The notes beneath the pieces were generated by a model. The model had not been told where the DNA came from, ran no database searches, and worked only from the letters and a program-made list of their open reading frames with translations. From Gelatoporia subvermispora B (taxonomy: Eukaryota > Basidiomycota > Agaricomycetes > Polyporales > Gelatoporiaceae): DNA of 64,000 bases. Made by a program: the position numbers and the translations under genes. The stretch covers positions 494,474 through 558,473 of the forward strand of contig KB445797.1 in NCBI GenBank assembly GCA_000320605.2. Reading direction: 5' to 3'. Below are positions 1 through 12,046 of this stretch, piece after piece (the stretch's first letter is position 1; each line of letters begins with the position of its first letter).

Positions 1-1
1 A

Positions 2-926
2 GCGGTAATATGGCGCTACCTGGAACATCCCAACATTCTTCCTTTTTATGGAGTCGACACGGAGCTCTTTCCCATGTCTTGCGTCTCAAAATGGATGGCG
101 GGTGGGACTATCGACGTGTATTTGTGCAACAACCAGGCTGAAAACCGCATCAGGCTGGCAAGTTATGTTGTTTTTACTTTCGATATGCTGCTGACGCGGG
201 CTCCTCAGGCCATAGGCGTGGCTCGAGGGTTAGAATATCTACATCTCCACAATATTCGCCATGGCGACCTCAAAAGCGTATGTTGTATCTACTGATATTG
301 CTCATCGCGTGTTCACACTCTGTTACACAAGCGAAATATCATGGTCGATGAGACTGGCGAAGCGTACATTGGCGACTTCGGGGCCGCTCAATTTGCGTAC
401 CCCGCAGATACAAATTCCCTTAGTACAGCATCTTTGAGCGTTGGGACTGCGCCATGGATGCCTCCCGAGGTCTTCAAGGCGTGGTTGGAAGAGGGTCAAA
501 CATACAGGCAAACCACGAAAGTCGACATATACTCATTTGCAATGGTCGTCTGGGAGGTAGGCAAGCGTGATTGTGCGCAGTGTCGTTGCATACTGAAATC
601 GGGATGACAATGCACAGTTGTTCACTGGATGGATTCCGTTCCGACACCTCGTTTCCTCCGACATGGTCTCAACATTAGTCATGAAAGGCATGCGACTCAA
701 GCCGCGCCCTCCTGCAACTATCCCCCTTGGGCTGTCTGATACTATATGGGAACTGATGCAAAAGTGTTGGAGCCAGGACCCGGAGGCACGTCCTACAGCC
801 GCGTCGATTGTTGTGTCGCTAGACGGCGAGAATTGGCATGCGAGGCAGCTGGGTACTCCATCGGAATGGCCCTTGCCACTGCGGTATCGACGAATGGAGT
901 CGTCTAGTTCTGGCCTCATCCGATGA
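2..926 (+). CDS. Protein kinase, TKL-like, C-terminal part (5' end outside window)
   Basis: Four exons read in frame: 2-157, 209-277, 332-556 and 618-926, giving 252 residues of a kinase domain plus a short tail. The piece starts inside the N-lobe (segment EHPNILPFYGV). The catalytic loop HGDLKSRNIMVD is formed across the second intron and has G where most kinases have R before the catalytic D. It is followed by GDFGAAQF (metal-binding DFG) and the activation-segment end GTAPWMPPEVF. The C-lobe ends with a CWSQDPEARPTA motif, the usual last helix of TKL kinases. Intron 1 starts with GCAAGT, so it is a GC-AG intron. Loss of the R in HRD is common in fungal TKL-like kinases and does not by itself mean loss of activity. 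Substrate is unknown; any upstream domain lies outside the window. Confidence 0.8.
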
Positions 927-1695
927 AAGTATTACTTTGAACAGAGCGTTTCGACTTATCTATCTGGTCTACACATAGTGTCTCTCATGTAGTTCACCCT
1001 TGCAGCTACTTGGTACATTCCATGATACAGCAAACCCCCCACTGAAGTAGTGTAAATGTAGGCCCAAGGTACTCGACATTAGTTTATACTGCAATTGTAC
1101 AAGTAACGCGAGCTCGCTAGAGATGTCTATCAATTCGTGGAAGCAACAATTGTGCGGCTGTAAGTCGAAGCATCGGAGAACTGGAAGCTTTTGTGTAGAA
1201 GAAGGCTGCGGTGTAGTGAGGGGTTCTCGCTGATCAGAGCTGATCCGCTCATAGATCTTCAACACGAATTGCATGATTGCGCAGGTTCGACGCGCAACCA
1301 TTCAGTTCGCGAATCTCAAACGCACAGGACCGACCGTGCAAGCTAAGGCCTCTTGGACAGACCGACGCAATGTGTAAGCGTATGGAACACTGCCGGAGCG
1401 AGAGCCCGGAATAGCGTCCTAAAGCCGCCATCGTTGTTGAAGGATTGTATAGCTTGGATTGGCACTTGAAGAATCCGATCATGCCTTCTCCGTGACCATG
1501 CTCGAGATACAGAGAAGAAAGTAGCAAGATAGAGATTAGCCAAGATTCACGTACATTCGGGAGACTTCTGGTATCAATAAAGTACAGAACGGCGCAGCTG
1601 AACGCCCCGCAGAACCCCAAGCCGCGCACCCCGCCCCAGATCGTCCCATTACCCACAGCTAGATCATACTAATACTCGTGCCCAGCCCTGCATGC
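927..1695. other. Intergenic, kinase 3' end to acs 3' end
   Basis: This is 770 bp between two convergent genes. I see no conserved reading frame. It should hold both 3' UTRs and terminators, but no clear signal stands out. Confidence 0.5.
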
Positions 1696-4429
1696 TCACG
1701 CCTTCGCGACCTTCTCCTTGATAATCTCCACGACACCGGGCTCGGCGAGCGTGCTGAGGTCGCCGAGCTGGTCGCCCTCGCCCGCGACGATCTTGCGGAG
1801 GACGCGGCGCATGATCTGGGTAGGCGGGGCGGCGTGTCAGCGGCCGAGCGCCTGCGTGGAGTGAAGAAGTCACGACGCACCTTGCCCGAACGCGTCTTTG
1901 GCAGATCGGGGACAATGAAGACCTTCTTCGGGGCCGCGAACGGCCCGATGACCTTGCGCACCTGGAGCGTGAGCTCCTTCGCGAGCGCAGCCTCGTCGTT
2001 GTCGAACGTAAACTCCCTGTCGGCGCATGGAGCCATCAGTCCGACTCCAGTGGTACGATGGCACGGGACGACTCACGGCTTCAATGTGACGAAGGAGAAC
2101 ACAGCTTGTCCAGTCAGCTCGTCCGCGACGCCGACGACTGCAGGAGGCGGTGGTCAGCGTTGTGTCAAACGGGCGGGGAACCCCACGCACCTGCAGTCTC
2201 CGCGACACCGGCGTGGAGAATGAGCGCCGACTCGATTTCCGCAGTCGACAGACGGTGGCCAGAGACGTTGATGACATCTATGAAATGCAATGAGGCAGAG
2301 CTATCTTGAGCAGGACCGCTCGAGCTCACCATCAACACGTCCCTTGATCCAAATGTAGCCGTGCTCGTCCCGGGCAGCGCCGTCACCAGTATAGAACACG
2401 CCGGGGTAGGGCTAGAAGAGAAGTCAGCCAACCATTCCTTGGTATACTGCGCCCGTAACACGTGGCGTCATCGCACCTTCATGTACGTCTCCAAGTACCT
2501 GTCACAAACACGTGATCAGCTCGTGTCGCGTTTAGGGGCGGGGTGAAGGGAGACGCGTACCTCTGGTGGTCCTGGTAAACCGTGCGCGCAATCGATGGCC
2601 AGGGCGTCTTGAGTACGAGGACACCCTCGACGTTGTTGCCCTCAAGCTCCTGCAATTGGCTATGAGTATGAATACTATGGCGATGACGGGTTTACGTACC
2701 TTGCCTGTGACAGGATCGAGGATGGCGGGCTCGATACCGAAGAAGGGGACAGTCGCCGAGCCGGGCTTGGTCTCAATTGCACCGGGGAATGGCGTGACAA
2801 CAATCGAACCAGTCTCAGTTTGCCTATAACGACGCATATACTCAGTCATCTGCTCAGACCGACAGCTAGTCCCAGAAAGACGCACCAGAACGTGTCGACA
2901 ATCGCACACTGTTTGCGGCCGACGTGGTCGTTGTACCAATGCCATGCCTCGGGGTTGATCGGCTCGCCGACAGAGCCGAGAACACGCAGCGAGCCCAGGT
3001 CGTGGTCTTGTACGTGGTGCTCGCCCAGACGGCGAAGGAGACGGATTGCGGTCGGGGCCGAGTAGAAATGTGTGAGCTTGTGCTTGTCGACGGTCTGCCA
3101 GTAACGCGACGGCGTCGGGTATACGGGCGTCGACTCGAACACCATCGTCGAGACACCGTTCGCGAGCGGGCCGTAGACGATGTACCTGGACGCGTGGTGA
3201 GAAGCGGAAGCGAGGATGAGGACAAGCCGGCTCACGTGTGCCCAGTGATCCAGCCGACATCGGCCATGCATGCGAACTTGTCGTCGGGGTGGACATCGAA
3301 CACGTACTTGACGGTCAGGGCTGCGCAAAGCAGGTATCCACCGGTCGTGTGTACGACACCCTTGGGCTTTCCGGTCGAACCGGAGGTCTGCGGCGCGGAT
3401 AGAGCGCATATAAGCATCTAAAATGCGTCATCGAGCGTGCTCACTTACGTAGAGGATGAACAGAGGGTCTTCCGCCGCCATGATCTCAGGAGGGCAATAG
3501 TTGGGCACCTTAACAATCTCCTCGTGCCACCACTTGTCACGTCCCTCCGTCCACGGGACCTTGTTCCCGGTGCGCCTAAGAACGAGGACGTGCTCGACAA
3601 GCGGGCACTCCTTGACCGCCGCGTCCGCAATACACTTGGTCGCGATGGTCTTGCCACCACGCTTGCCCTCATCAGACGTGATGAGCACGCGGGACTTGCA
3701 GTCGTTGACGCGATCGCGGAGGGATTCGGCGGAGAAGCCCGCAAAGACGACCGAGTGAATCGCACCGATGCGCGCACAGGCGAGGAACGTCGCGACAGCC
3801 TGCCAGGTCATGGGCAGGTACACGGAGACCGTGTCGCCCTTCTTGACGCCGAGGTCCTTGAGCACATTTGCAATGCTGCAGACCTCGCGGAGCAGCTGAG
3901 CATACGAAATCTCTGCGCCCTCACCCGGCTCGTCCGCCTCGTAGATGATGGCGGTCTGCAGCGCATGGCGTCATGATACGCATCAGAAAGGAAGCACGCC
4001 GGCGTCAACGCACCTTGTCGGGATGCTTGAATGCCCAGCGGTCGACGCAGTTGTAGGACGCGTTCAAGCCGCCGTCCGGGAACCAGACAATGTCGCCAGT
4101 CTCGAAGCCGCCCGCCCTGACAGTGTGGAAGGGCCTGTCCCAGTGCAGCGTCTCCCTCGCCACCTTCACACGTTATCAGAAAGCCGTGTGTGGAGAACTG
4201 ATGCGCCACGCACCTTTGCCCACCACTTGTCGCTCTCATGGCCCACTGTCTGCGCGTGAGTGTTCCTGTCCGGAGCATCGTGTCAGGGTCCGTGCGTTCC
4301 GCGACGAGCGCGCAAAGAGCGAGGACAGTACCTGTATGCGTCAAAATGCGGGACGTGGGGGGTCTTGGGGCCGTTCTTGACGCGGGGCGCGATGGGGTGC
4401 ATTGGGACGGGGTGGGCGTCGTCAGACAT
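1696..4429 (-). CDS. Acetyl-CoA synthetase (AMP-forming)
   Basis: Multi-exon gene of the ANL adenylating superfamily, about 670 residues, which activates acetate to acetyl-CoA with ATP. The start codon at 4429 gives an N-terminus beginning [12 protein letters not shown]. Visible motifs, in order: the nucleotide-binding [18 protein letters not shown] (about 3350-3400), [11 protein letters not shown] (about 3230-3270), [18 protein letters not shown] (about 2345-2400), [15 protein letters not shown] (about 2220-2275) and the C-terminal [12 protein letters not shown]. The lysine of the last motif is the one acetylated in this family; it is joined across the last intron. The protein ends [12 protein letters not shown]. 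Introns are short and in frame. The product is cytosolic or nuclear by family. A TATA-like CTTATAAGG lies about 60 bp upstream of the start. It is transcribed convergently with the kinase. No damage was seen. Confidence 0.95.
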
Positions 4430-4483
4430 GGTGGTGAGATGAAAGAAAGGACGAAGACAAAGCGAAGAGAGGGGTTTGGCGGT

Positions 4484-4495
4484 GGCCTTATAAGT
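4484..4495 (-). promoter_or_regulatory. TATA-like box of the acetyl-CoA synthetase gene
   Basis: On the minus strand the sequence reads ACTTATAAGGCC about 60 bp before the ATG at 4429. Position and composition fit a core promoter element, but this is motif reading only. Confidence 0.35.
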
Positions 4496-7400
4496 TGTAG
4501 CACTCTGGCAGGCTTGATCAATCTGCGCGCGTGATCAGGCGCGATCTCCTACAAATCTGCTAACCCTCCCCCGTCCACTCCCGCTCCTCTCGCGTTTACC
4601 AGCCTCTGCTCGTAATTCGGCGTCGCCTTTCGCTTCAGGCCATTGCCAATCTGACATTTCGTATGCATGCACGCTGCGCTCACAGCATACTCGCTCCGGA
4701 AACTCCTATTCTAAAGCCCGCATCTGCCGACACCGAAACTCGCGGTCTCCCGTTCTCTGCACTCGAGTCGGTTCGGCCTACATCCGTCGTACGTTGGAGT
4801 TTACATCCGAAGGAGCGGGGAAGCATAACGGAGGAGAAGCGGGCGAAGCGTCAATAGAGCGGAACCGCCGTTCCTCGCACAGCTTTTCTCACAACCCTCC
4901 TGACGCCTTGCAGCGCCTGGCGCGACCCTGGACTGGGTCGCCTACACGTGTATCTAACACCGCTCGATCGTCTTGGCTCGGCGACCTCTGCAGCATCCAA
5001 CACCTTCGACGCGGTTATCACTGTGGATGCGCAGGAACCTGGCGTGGAGGATTTGCAGATGGTGATATCTGTACGAAAATATCCCCCATGTGAGCTGCAC
5101 GTACCCATAGCTTTTTTTTCGCCGTCACCGCGAGTCCCCGCATTCCGCTGCACCCTGACAAGCTGCTGTTGAGCAGACACGTTCCCCTCAACCTCGCCTG
5201 TCTCTGGAGGACGCGTCGACGCTGCCAACAGTCTCCCCCTCGCCCTCGCGAGCCATTCTTGCCCCTGCCATTTCCCCGCGCTTACCTAATTACCCCAGCC
5301 TAATGTGACGAATCGGATAAGGTCCATTATGGGCGCTTATATTTGTATCCGGTCTCATGCGAGCGGCTCGTTCTAGATCTCGACACAACACCACCTGTTG
5401 AGAAACTCCTCCAAATATTTGCGACTCCGAGAGGACGCCTTTTCTTGAGATTCTTTGTTTTGTGAGCACCGCGACGAGGCCGTAGGTGGAAATATGAGTG
5501 CGTCCCATGACCCCGTCCAGCCGTGGAGAGCGCGCGGCTATTCGTTGACCATCGTCTGAATGCCTGGGGTTGAGCTGCACGCGTCGGTCGACGCGTCGGC
5601 CGACGGAACGGACTGCAGCGCGACGAGGGCTACGCCCTCCTGCGCCTCTGGAACTAACGCGAACTGCTCCACCGAGTACGAGCTACCGCGATCTGGACGC
5701 TACCCTGGATGCTCAGGTGCTTCTTGTGCTACAATCCCATGATTGTCGTCGTCGGTGCTGACGTCCGAACGAGGCCGACTCAGGTAAAGCCAGGCGGAAT
5801 GCGGCGGGATACGGCTCAAGCAGGAGTAACGAGGAGCGGAGGAGTATCCCGTGTGATACAATCTTCGTTCCTTACTGCGGGGAAGACTAGCGTTGTTGAG
5901 CATTGGCGAGCTCTGGCGAGCCTCGATGACATCTGATGCGGGGTAGTTGATCTTGAGATTTCTGCAATCGGAACCAACAGGCCGACGATGGGAAACCATA
6001 GGCGTGCACGCTGTTACTGATCATGACGTTCGGGCCCCCGAGCAAGTTGCAGCCAGATGCTAGATCTTTGACTAGCAAAGAGACCTTTCCCGCAAGAGCA
6101 GGAACTAATCCAGGTTTGTACGGGAAGTCAGACGGCGACCCCCCCTCCACCTCCTCCACCCCTCTCATTACGGAGTACGCTAGATCGCTAAGTTATTCAT
6201 GATCGCCGTCGCCTGCGTTCACGTCCGTACCCCCTGGTGCTCTACCGACCGAAACTCAGGCAGAGTGAGCCAGTTCCCGGTGGAATAGGGCTAAGCTGAA
6301 CAACTCATGTCATGCGATTTCCCTCTTTGCTTTGCGGGCATGGCTTAGTGCAGGGTACTAGGGTGCTAGATCTAAGAGACATCGTGACATTCGGCAATTC
6401 AGGACATCTCGAGTAAATACCATCAGATGAACGTCCTTCATTTGCACTCCGTCGACTACCGGATCTCCAAAGGAAGCTGCGCAGAGGCTGACCAATTTGT
6501 GTTGTTGCCACAGAAGACACGATATACTTACTTTTTTATTTTTACCAGCAGGGACAGTCAGACCTTGCGTAAGCACGTGTAACTTGCCACAGCAAATTCC
6601 TCCAGTATAGGTTTATGGATTGACGCCCCGGACGTACTTATGACATATGCAGAAGCTGCGTACGAGCGTGCCTGGGCTGATCCGGAACTATAAATGCAAT
6701 ATTTGTCCTGAATCGCACGATCTGCACATTACACAGCGGGTCCACCGTCATGAAGCCGACTCACAGCTGTTTTCATAACGGGGGGCGTACCCTGTCGCGA
6801 AAAACACAGATAGTCGGATCACGGATTTCGAGCGGCGCACCTGTGCCGAGAACCCGAGATTCTCATCGTTGAGGTGGCCGTTTAGGACTCCAAGCCTCAA
6901 GTATCGCGACGACGCCTGTGAAGGAGGGTAGAAAGGGCCACTCACCTATGAGACGAGGCAATGCGATCTATATTAGTGTTCTGCGATGCTTCGAGGAGAT
7001 AATCCCAGCTTGAAACCGAGTCCTAGGCCTTGCAAACAACGTGCCCGGGCACGTCGCCCCGCCTTGCCCCGCCCGTTGCATCTGCTGCGCTCAGCGGGCG
7101 CACCGCTGGCCAGCAGATCGTACCTAGATCCTTCGAACTCCGTCAACTCCGATGTGTGTGTTTTTTGCGACAGGGTACGCCCCTCGTTATGAAAACAGCT
7201 GCAAAGCGTACGCGAATAGCAGGCCGGTGACCGTTCATATTACTCATAAGTGGTACTAGCGAGTAGTTCGCTCGGTCGGCGATCGCTGCTCACGCACTTC
7301 TATGGACTTGACAGTGCTATACTACCGCGTTACCACGGGGTCAGCGGTCCTGATCGTTCTATCCATTGCCGACGTTGTTGCAGACTGAGGCTCGAGACGG

Positions 7401-7722
7401 AATGGTGCCTGATTCCGCAGCTTCTGACTCGATCCATGAGGTTTTTCAACTAGCGCGCCTGGTGTGGCTAACAAGAATACATCGACGTACATGGTCCCGG
7501 AGTCTGGAGTACATATACAGTAGTTTCCGCCTCGAGCGTACATAACAGGCCTCTCTCGTCGTCATCGTAAAATATTTGCTCAAGCCAACCTCAGAGATGT
7601 AAGCCGTTGGCCTAATTAGCGGGTTCGCCGAGTTTTTCGGACCTGCGGGCTCTTGCTACTGCCATATGAAGCAACTCGGCGAGATCCTCGGATTTAACTT
7701 TTTGTCTCTGAAATTGTCTTCG
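4496..7722. other. Long gene-poor stretch
   Basis: About 3.2 kb between the acetyl-CoA synthetase promoter and the 3' end of the first NACHT gene. All open frames are short, overlap on both strands and match no family I know. The only clear structure is the inverted repeat at 6764-7201. The stretch could hold decayed mobile-element sequence, a long non-coding transcript or a fast-evolving short gene; I cannot tell which. Confidence 0.5.
6764..7201. repeat. Inverted repeat pair, 47-bp arms, possible MITE
   Basis: The left arm (6764-6810) and right arm (7155-7201) are reverse complements with only about three mismatches. Both contain the core GGGGCGTACCCTGTCGC and begin at the outer end with CAGCTGTTTTCATAACG. 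Weaker similarity extends inward. The arms enclose about 344 bp with no coding sign. The form fits a non-autonomous DNA transposon with long terminal inverted repeats. I could not find a convincing target-site duplication. Confidence 0.6.
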
Positions 7723-10700
7723 TCAGAACCTAGCCAAGGATTGAAGAAATATGCGCACCGAGTACCAATCTCTGATATCTCCTACACCACGTGGTTGTGG
7801 TTCAGCTTGGCTATGCTGTCCTGAGACCTCCCCAAGTGCCGACTCGAATGGAGAGAATGTATCCGAGGACATTCGTTCTAAAAAGGTTCGTAGTGACAGA
7901 CCGAGTTTCTCATTATACTCAGCCATGCAGACGTGGTTCGCCCATTCAAGATACGCATAGGTGTGCATCCAATCGAACTCAAGTTCCTCCTTCTCGTAGA
8001 TGTCAGCGCTTGTGACGAGGTAGTCCATGAGTGCCACCGCGATATCGCCGTTACCTGCTTTCGCGTCGACATAGAAATAGGGATCTCTGCAGCGGAGATC
8101 GTTCACCAGGAAGTGGCGGAAGCTAGCATGATATGGTCGAAGGATAACCGATGGGGAATCTAGCGGTCGTGGTAGGATGTTCCGTTCATTGCACTGCAAC
8201 GCAACTGCACCGAGCCGACTAGTTACATCCAAAATAGCCACGCGAGGTATCCCAATGCGCTCCAGCTCTTCTGTCGAGAAAGAGCTTCTTGCAAGAGCAA
8301 TCCAGGTCAAGAGTTGGTGAATGGAAGCCATTCGGTCAACCTCGCCGCGAAAATTTCCAAAAGCGCAGTTCAACAAATCGATATATAATTCGTCGAGTTT
8401 GCTGTAGAGCCGCAAGGGCCCATTTGAACCGTTGGACTCCACAAGGAACTTGTGGGAGATAGCGCTGTAGTGTCCATCGTCGATGAAGAAGTCGACCAAA
8501 ATTCTCGCATAGAGGAAGAAACCATCCGCGAGTTCGGTGACCTCATCTATCATCTCACTCCGACTCGCTCGATTTGACGAGAGCAGTCTAGAGTTGATCA
8601 GCGCCTCCTTGACGTACTGGCGAATATCCTCCTGAACGTTTTTGGATTTCTTTTCCAATTCCAAGAATTCTACGATGCGATCGGTATGATGAGCGATTCC
8701 GGCATTGTGGTTCGCACCAGATGGTGCCTGTGCGACCCCTGCATCCTCCGTTGTTTCTACTGAGGTACGGAGAAGACGCCGAGCAACGAACGTCACCCCA
8801 CGGACGGGCGATAGCAGGGCTCGCTTGAATGGACCAGAGGCTGGGTGTGGACGATCTCCGGAGTACGCTAGCCCTAGAAGATGTCCATCGGAATCCACAA
8901 AATGGCTGCCTGTACGGCATGTAATGACAACCCGTAGCCACGCGAATTCGCGGCTGATGGCACAGATGAGGGATATCATCTTTCTGACGGCATCTCGTTG
9001 ATGTGGCAAGCATTCGTCGACATCGTCTATGACGACCATCAGTGGTCTCCTGGGACGTGTCTCCATTGCTGAGAGAATTCGAGCGAAATTGAGTATCTGG
9101 TGGTAGGTATTTTGTGAGCTTAGAGGAGCCAATCCTTTCTCCATGCAGGACGCAATGTGTGAGAGTAATTCGGGCCGTGCGAATGCTAACTGGTGCGTGA
9201 GAGTCGGAAAGATGCGATAGGGATCCTGACATGCCGGATCTGCACTGCTAAAGAAGAACGATAGGCAAGTATAGCCGATATCATGAAGCATTGTGGCAAA
9301 TGCATGAGCAATAGTTGACTTCCCGACTCCCGCGGGGCCACGAATGATCCAAACTTTGTGGGACGAGCCATTATCCTGAGCCCAATTGCGTAGGTCCTGG
9401 AGAATTGTTGCACGTGTCCCTGGAAGGAGATGCGACTTTTCTTCTGTCTGTCGAGATGTGAAAGATGCAGGAGAAGGCTCCAGCTTCTCGAGAGCTCTGT
9501 GGTTACCTGCAGAAGCTATTAGTATGCGTTCGACTGCCATACACTCATAATACGCACGACTACTCTGGTTACTAAGAGAGGATCTTTGCTGATACCGACG
9601 CAGACTGTGGTGCAAGGCAAGTGCCTTGTGCAAGTCGCGGAGATGCACGAGTATTTGTGCTCTCGACTGCGCAGTAGGTGTATCGCGCCGTGAGACTTCT
9701 CTATGCAAGCCATGATCTTGCAAATCGATATCGTCCCGAGTGGTGATGGAACTGTTCTCTGAGGACAGACGGTCCATGTTCTCAACTAGACCAACTGTAA
9801 TCTGTCAGAGACAATGAGACCACATATACATAAGGAACGGACCCAGCTGAGTATGGGTTGCTTGTGCGGTCTCCGAGGCGCGGTTCAGATGCAGTGGAGA
9901 ACTTGTAGGCATTGCCGGATCGGCAGAAGGTGACAAGGCTGCTGCACCATGAATGTAATCTTCTGATATGCCACCCGCATGCCGTTCAAACATATTGAAT
10001 GCGAGGTGAATTACGTGGTGGTATTCGGGATTCATTCCGGCAGAGATGGTATCTGCGACCGAGGCAAGAACGGGGCTCAGAAGACAATCTAACCGCTCCA
10101 CCGAATGTTCCGGATATTCGAGAACATACTGCATCGTCGCAGTGGCAACCAGAAAGGAGCCATTTGCAAGTGCAACCAATGATCGTATAGCATCAGTACG
10201 TTGCTGGAGTAAGTCAACCTTACTGCGTCTTGCATAAGCTGAAAGTTCATCTTCTATAAACCTGAGAAGGTCTGAGGTCACGTCCCACTTGTCGCTATCA
10301 TCGAGATTGATCTGGATTGCGTCCATGGGGCCGGGATAAGAGTCTGTGCTGCGTCCTGAGATAAGAATTCGCAAGAACGGGAGTTCCCGTGCCACTTGCG
10401 ACAATAAATGCAGGAGGGTATCCAGATGATCGAGTTGATCAACGCCGTCCATGATGATAATGACTGGTTCAGGCTGGCCTTCAAGGTGACGCAGGGGATT
10501 GAGCACGAGGTGTTCACACTGATACTCCAATTGCTCCGGATGAGGATGAGACCAGCTATTGACGACCGCGTTGACAATCACAGCACGAAGGTCCCAAAGA
10601 TTGTGCGCCAACTGGTACGCAATAGTGGGAAAGACTCGGTAGAGCTCATTGCAGTCATCTGTTGGATTGCAGAAATATGTGGCACCAAGTTTTGACTTGC

Positions 10701-12046
10701 GGCCTCCATTCACAGTCGGCTGCTCCAAATCGATTAGCTTTGCCAGAGCATAGACAATTGTCGACTTTCCCGCTCCAGCAGAACCATGGAGGAAAACCAT
10801 TCTGGTCACTTCTTTAGGGTCGGATATCCAATGCGACAATGCATCGAGAACCTTTTGTCGTGTCCCGTGATGCAAGAAGCTCTTGTGATTATGCAACGTT
10901 GATTCATACGATGCTTCGCTTGGCTGTAGATGCAATAGAATTCTACGCTCTAACCAGTATGTGTTGGCTAAATTGAAGGGTATTGATAGTGGCAATTTAC
11001 CTAGCAGCAACGGATCGTTTTCGGGGCTCTGCAAGTTTGATGTGATATGTCACCGTAAGTATGAAATACTATGTCCAGGTGCTAACCATTACTTCTGGAA
11101 GTACCATGATTGCTTTGACTGTGACTTCGCCAAGGAAAGCTTGAGTCCCCAGCAGATGTTTCTATTACTTACTGTTAGTACTTAGTATCACAGGCATATA
11201 TTGTCGATTCTCACCTCATACATTAGGGGCAACATATCAACATGGCTACAGATCTCGTTCAGCAATGCACCGTCCATCTGTTGTTCGTGCGATTAGATAG
11301 ACCGGATGGGTATAGTGTAGAATGCAATATTGCACTTACAAACTGCGACTGAGTCAAACTCTGTACAGATCGACTACCGCGAATGCGGCGGAATATCTGG
11401 GCCCATCGGACTTTCGGAACAGATGTGAGAACGTCATGACATGTATTGCAAAGGCTGCTGATTTCAATACGTAGACGTTCCAGAATACAGATGCATGCAT
11501 ACCTCAGAAATGTCCACAATGGTCGGACCAGAGTGGGCGACTCGGTGTATTTATGGCATGCATATCTCTGACTGGATGGATCCAACACATAGAACGTTTC
11601 GGATACTGCAATAGCGTCGTGCGCAATCGAATCTTTCAGGCTGAAGAGTGTATCTAGTGCACGGCCTATGCGGCCGGAATCCGACTGTAGGTGCTGAACA
11701 ATCCTTAGCGAAAATAAAACATGCACGCGACAATATTACTCACTTCGAGCCGTGCAATGAGTGATGTAATCGCTGACAGTGCAACAGCAAACCCAAAAAC
11801 GGCGAACTCAGGCCCTAGCTTGCGAGTGAGCTCTGATCCGGAAAAAGCTACCCATAGGGGAACTATCTCCACATCCTAGAACGTAGTGACTCATCAGCGA
11901 GGACATCAAACCCGCCGACGATCAGTAACAACCTCAACGTACGTCGAGCTTGTAGGTTCGCTCGGCGACACCGTGGGCGCAGTGCTCGTCTCCTTGCCAC
12001 CACTTCGCATAAGTTCAGTACCAGTTCTGGTCCTTCCCTTCGACAT
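7723..12046 (-). CDS. NLR-like STAND protein with two tandem NACHT domains
   Basis: A seven-exon model is in frame throughout: 12046-11933, 11875-11744, 11693-11340, 11277-11215, 11161-11105, 11028-9843 and 9794-7723, giving 1325 residues. Order: a Ser/Thr-rich N-tail (1-38); a helical domain with a hydrophobic segment (about 50-200); a first NACHT with Walker A GSAGAGKST (K328) and a Walker B-like IIIMDGVDQ (about 432-440); then a second NACHT with GPAGVGKST (K794) and VVIDDVDEC. The two halves are usually readable as separate ORFs. They fuse through a 48-bp intron (9795-9842) with donor GTCCGT, acceptor ATTACAG and a CTGAC branch site. No WD40, ankyrin or TPR sensor repeats follow the second NACHT. 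If the intron is not removed, two proteins would result. Role in nonself recognition or cell death is inferred from fungal NLRs only. Confidence 0.7.

Noticed and set aside
2532..3296. 254-codon minus-strand frame inside the acetyl-CoA synthetase gene
   Set aside because: It runs through introns in a different frame from the clear ANL motifs.
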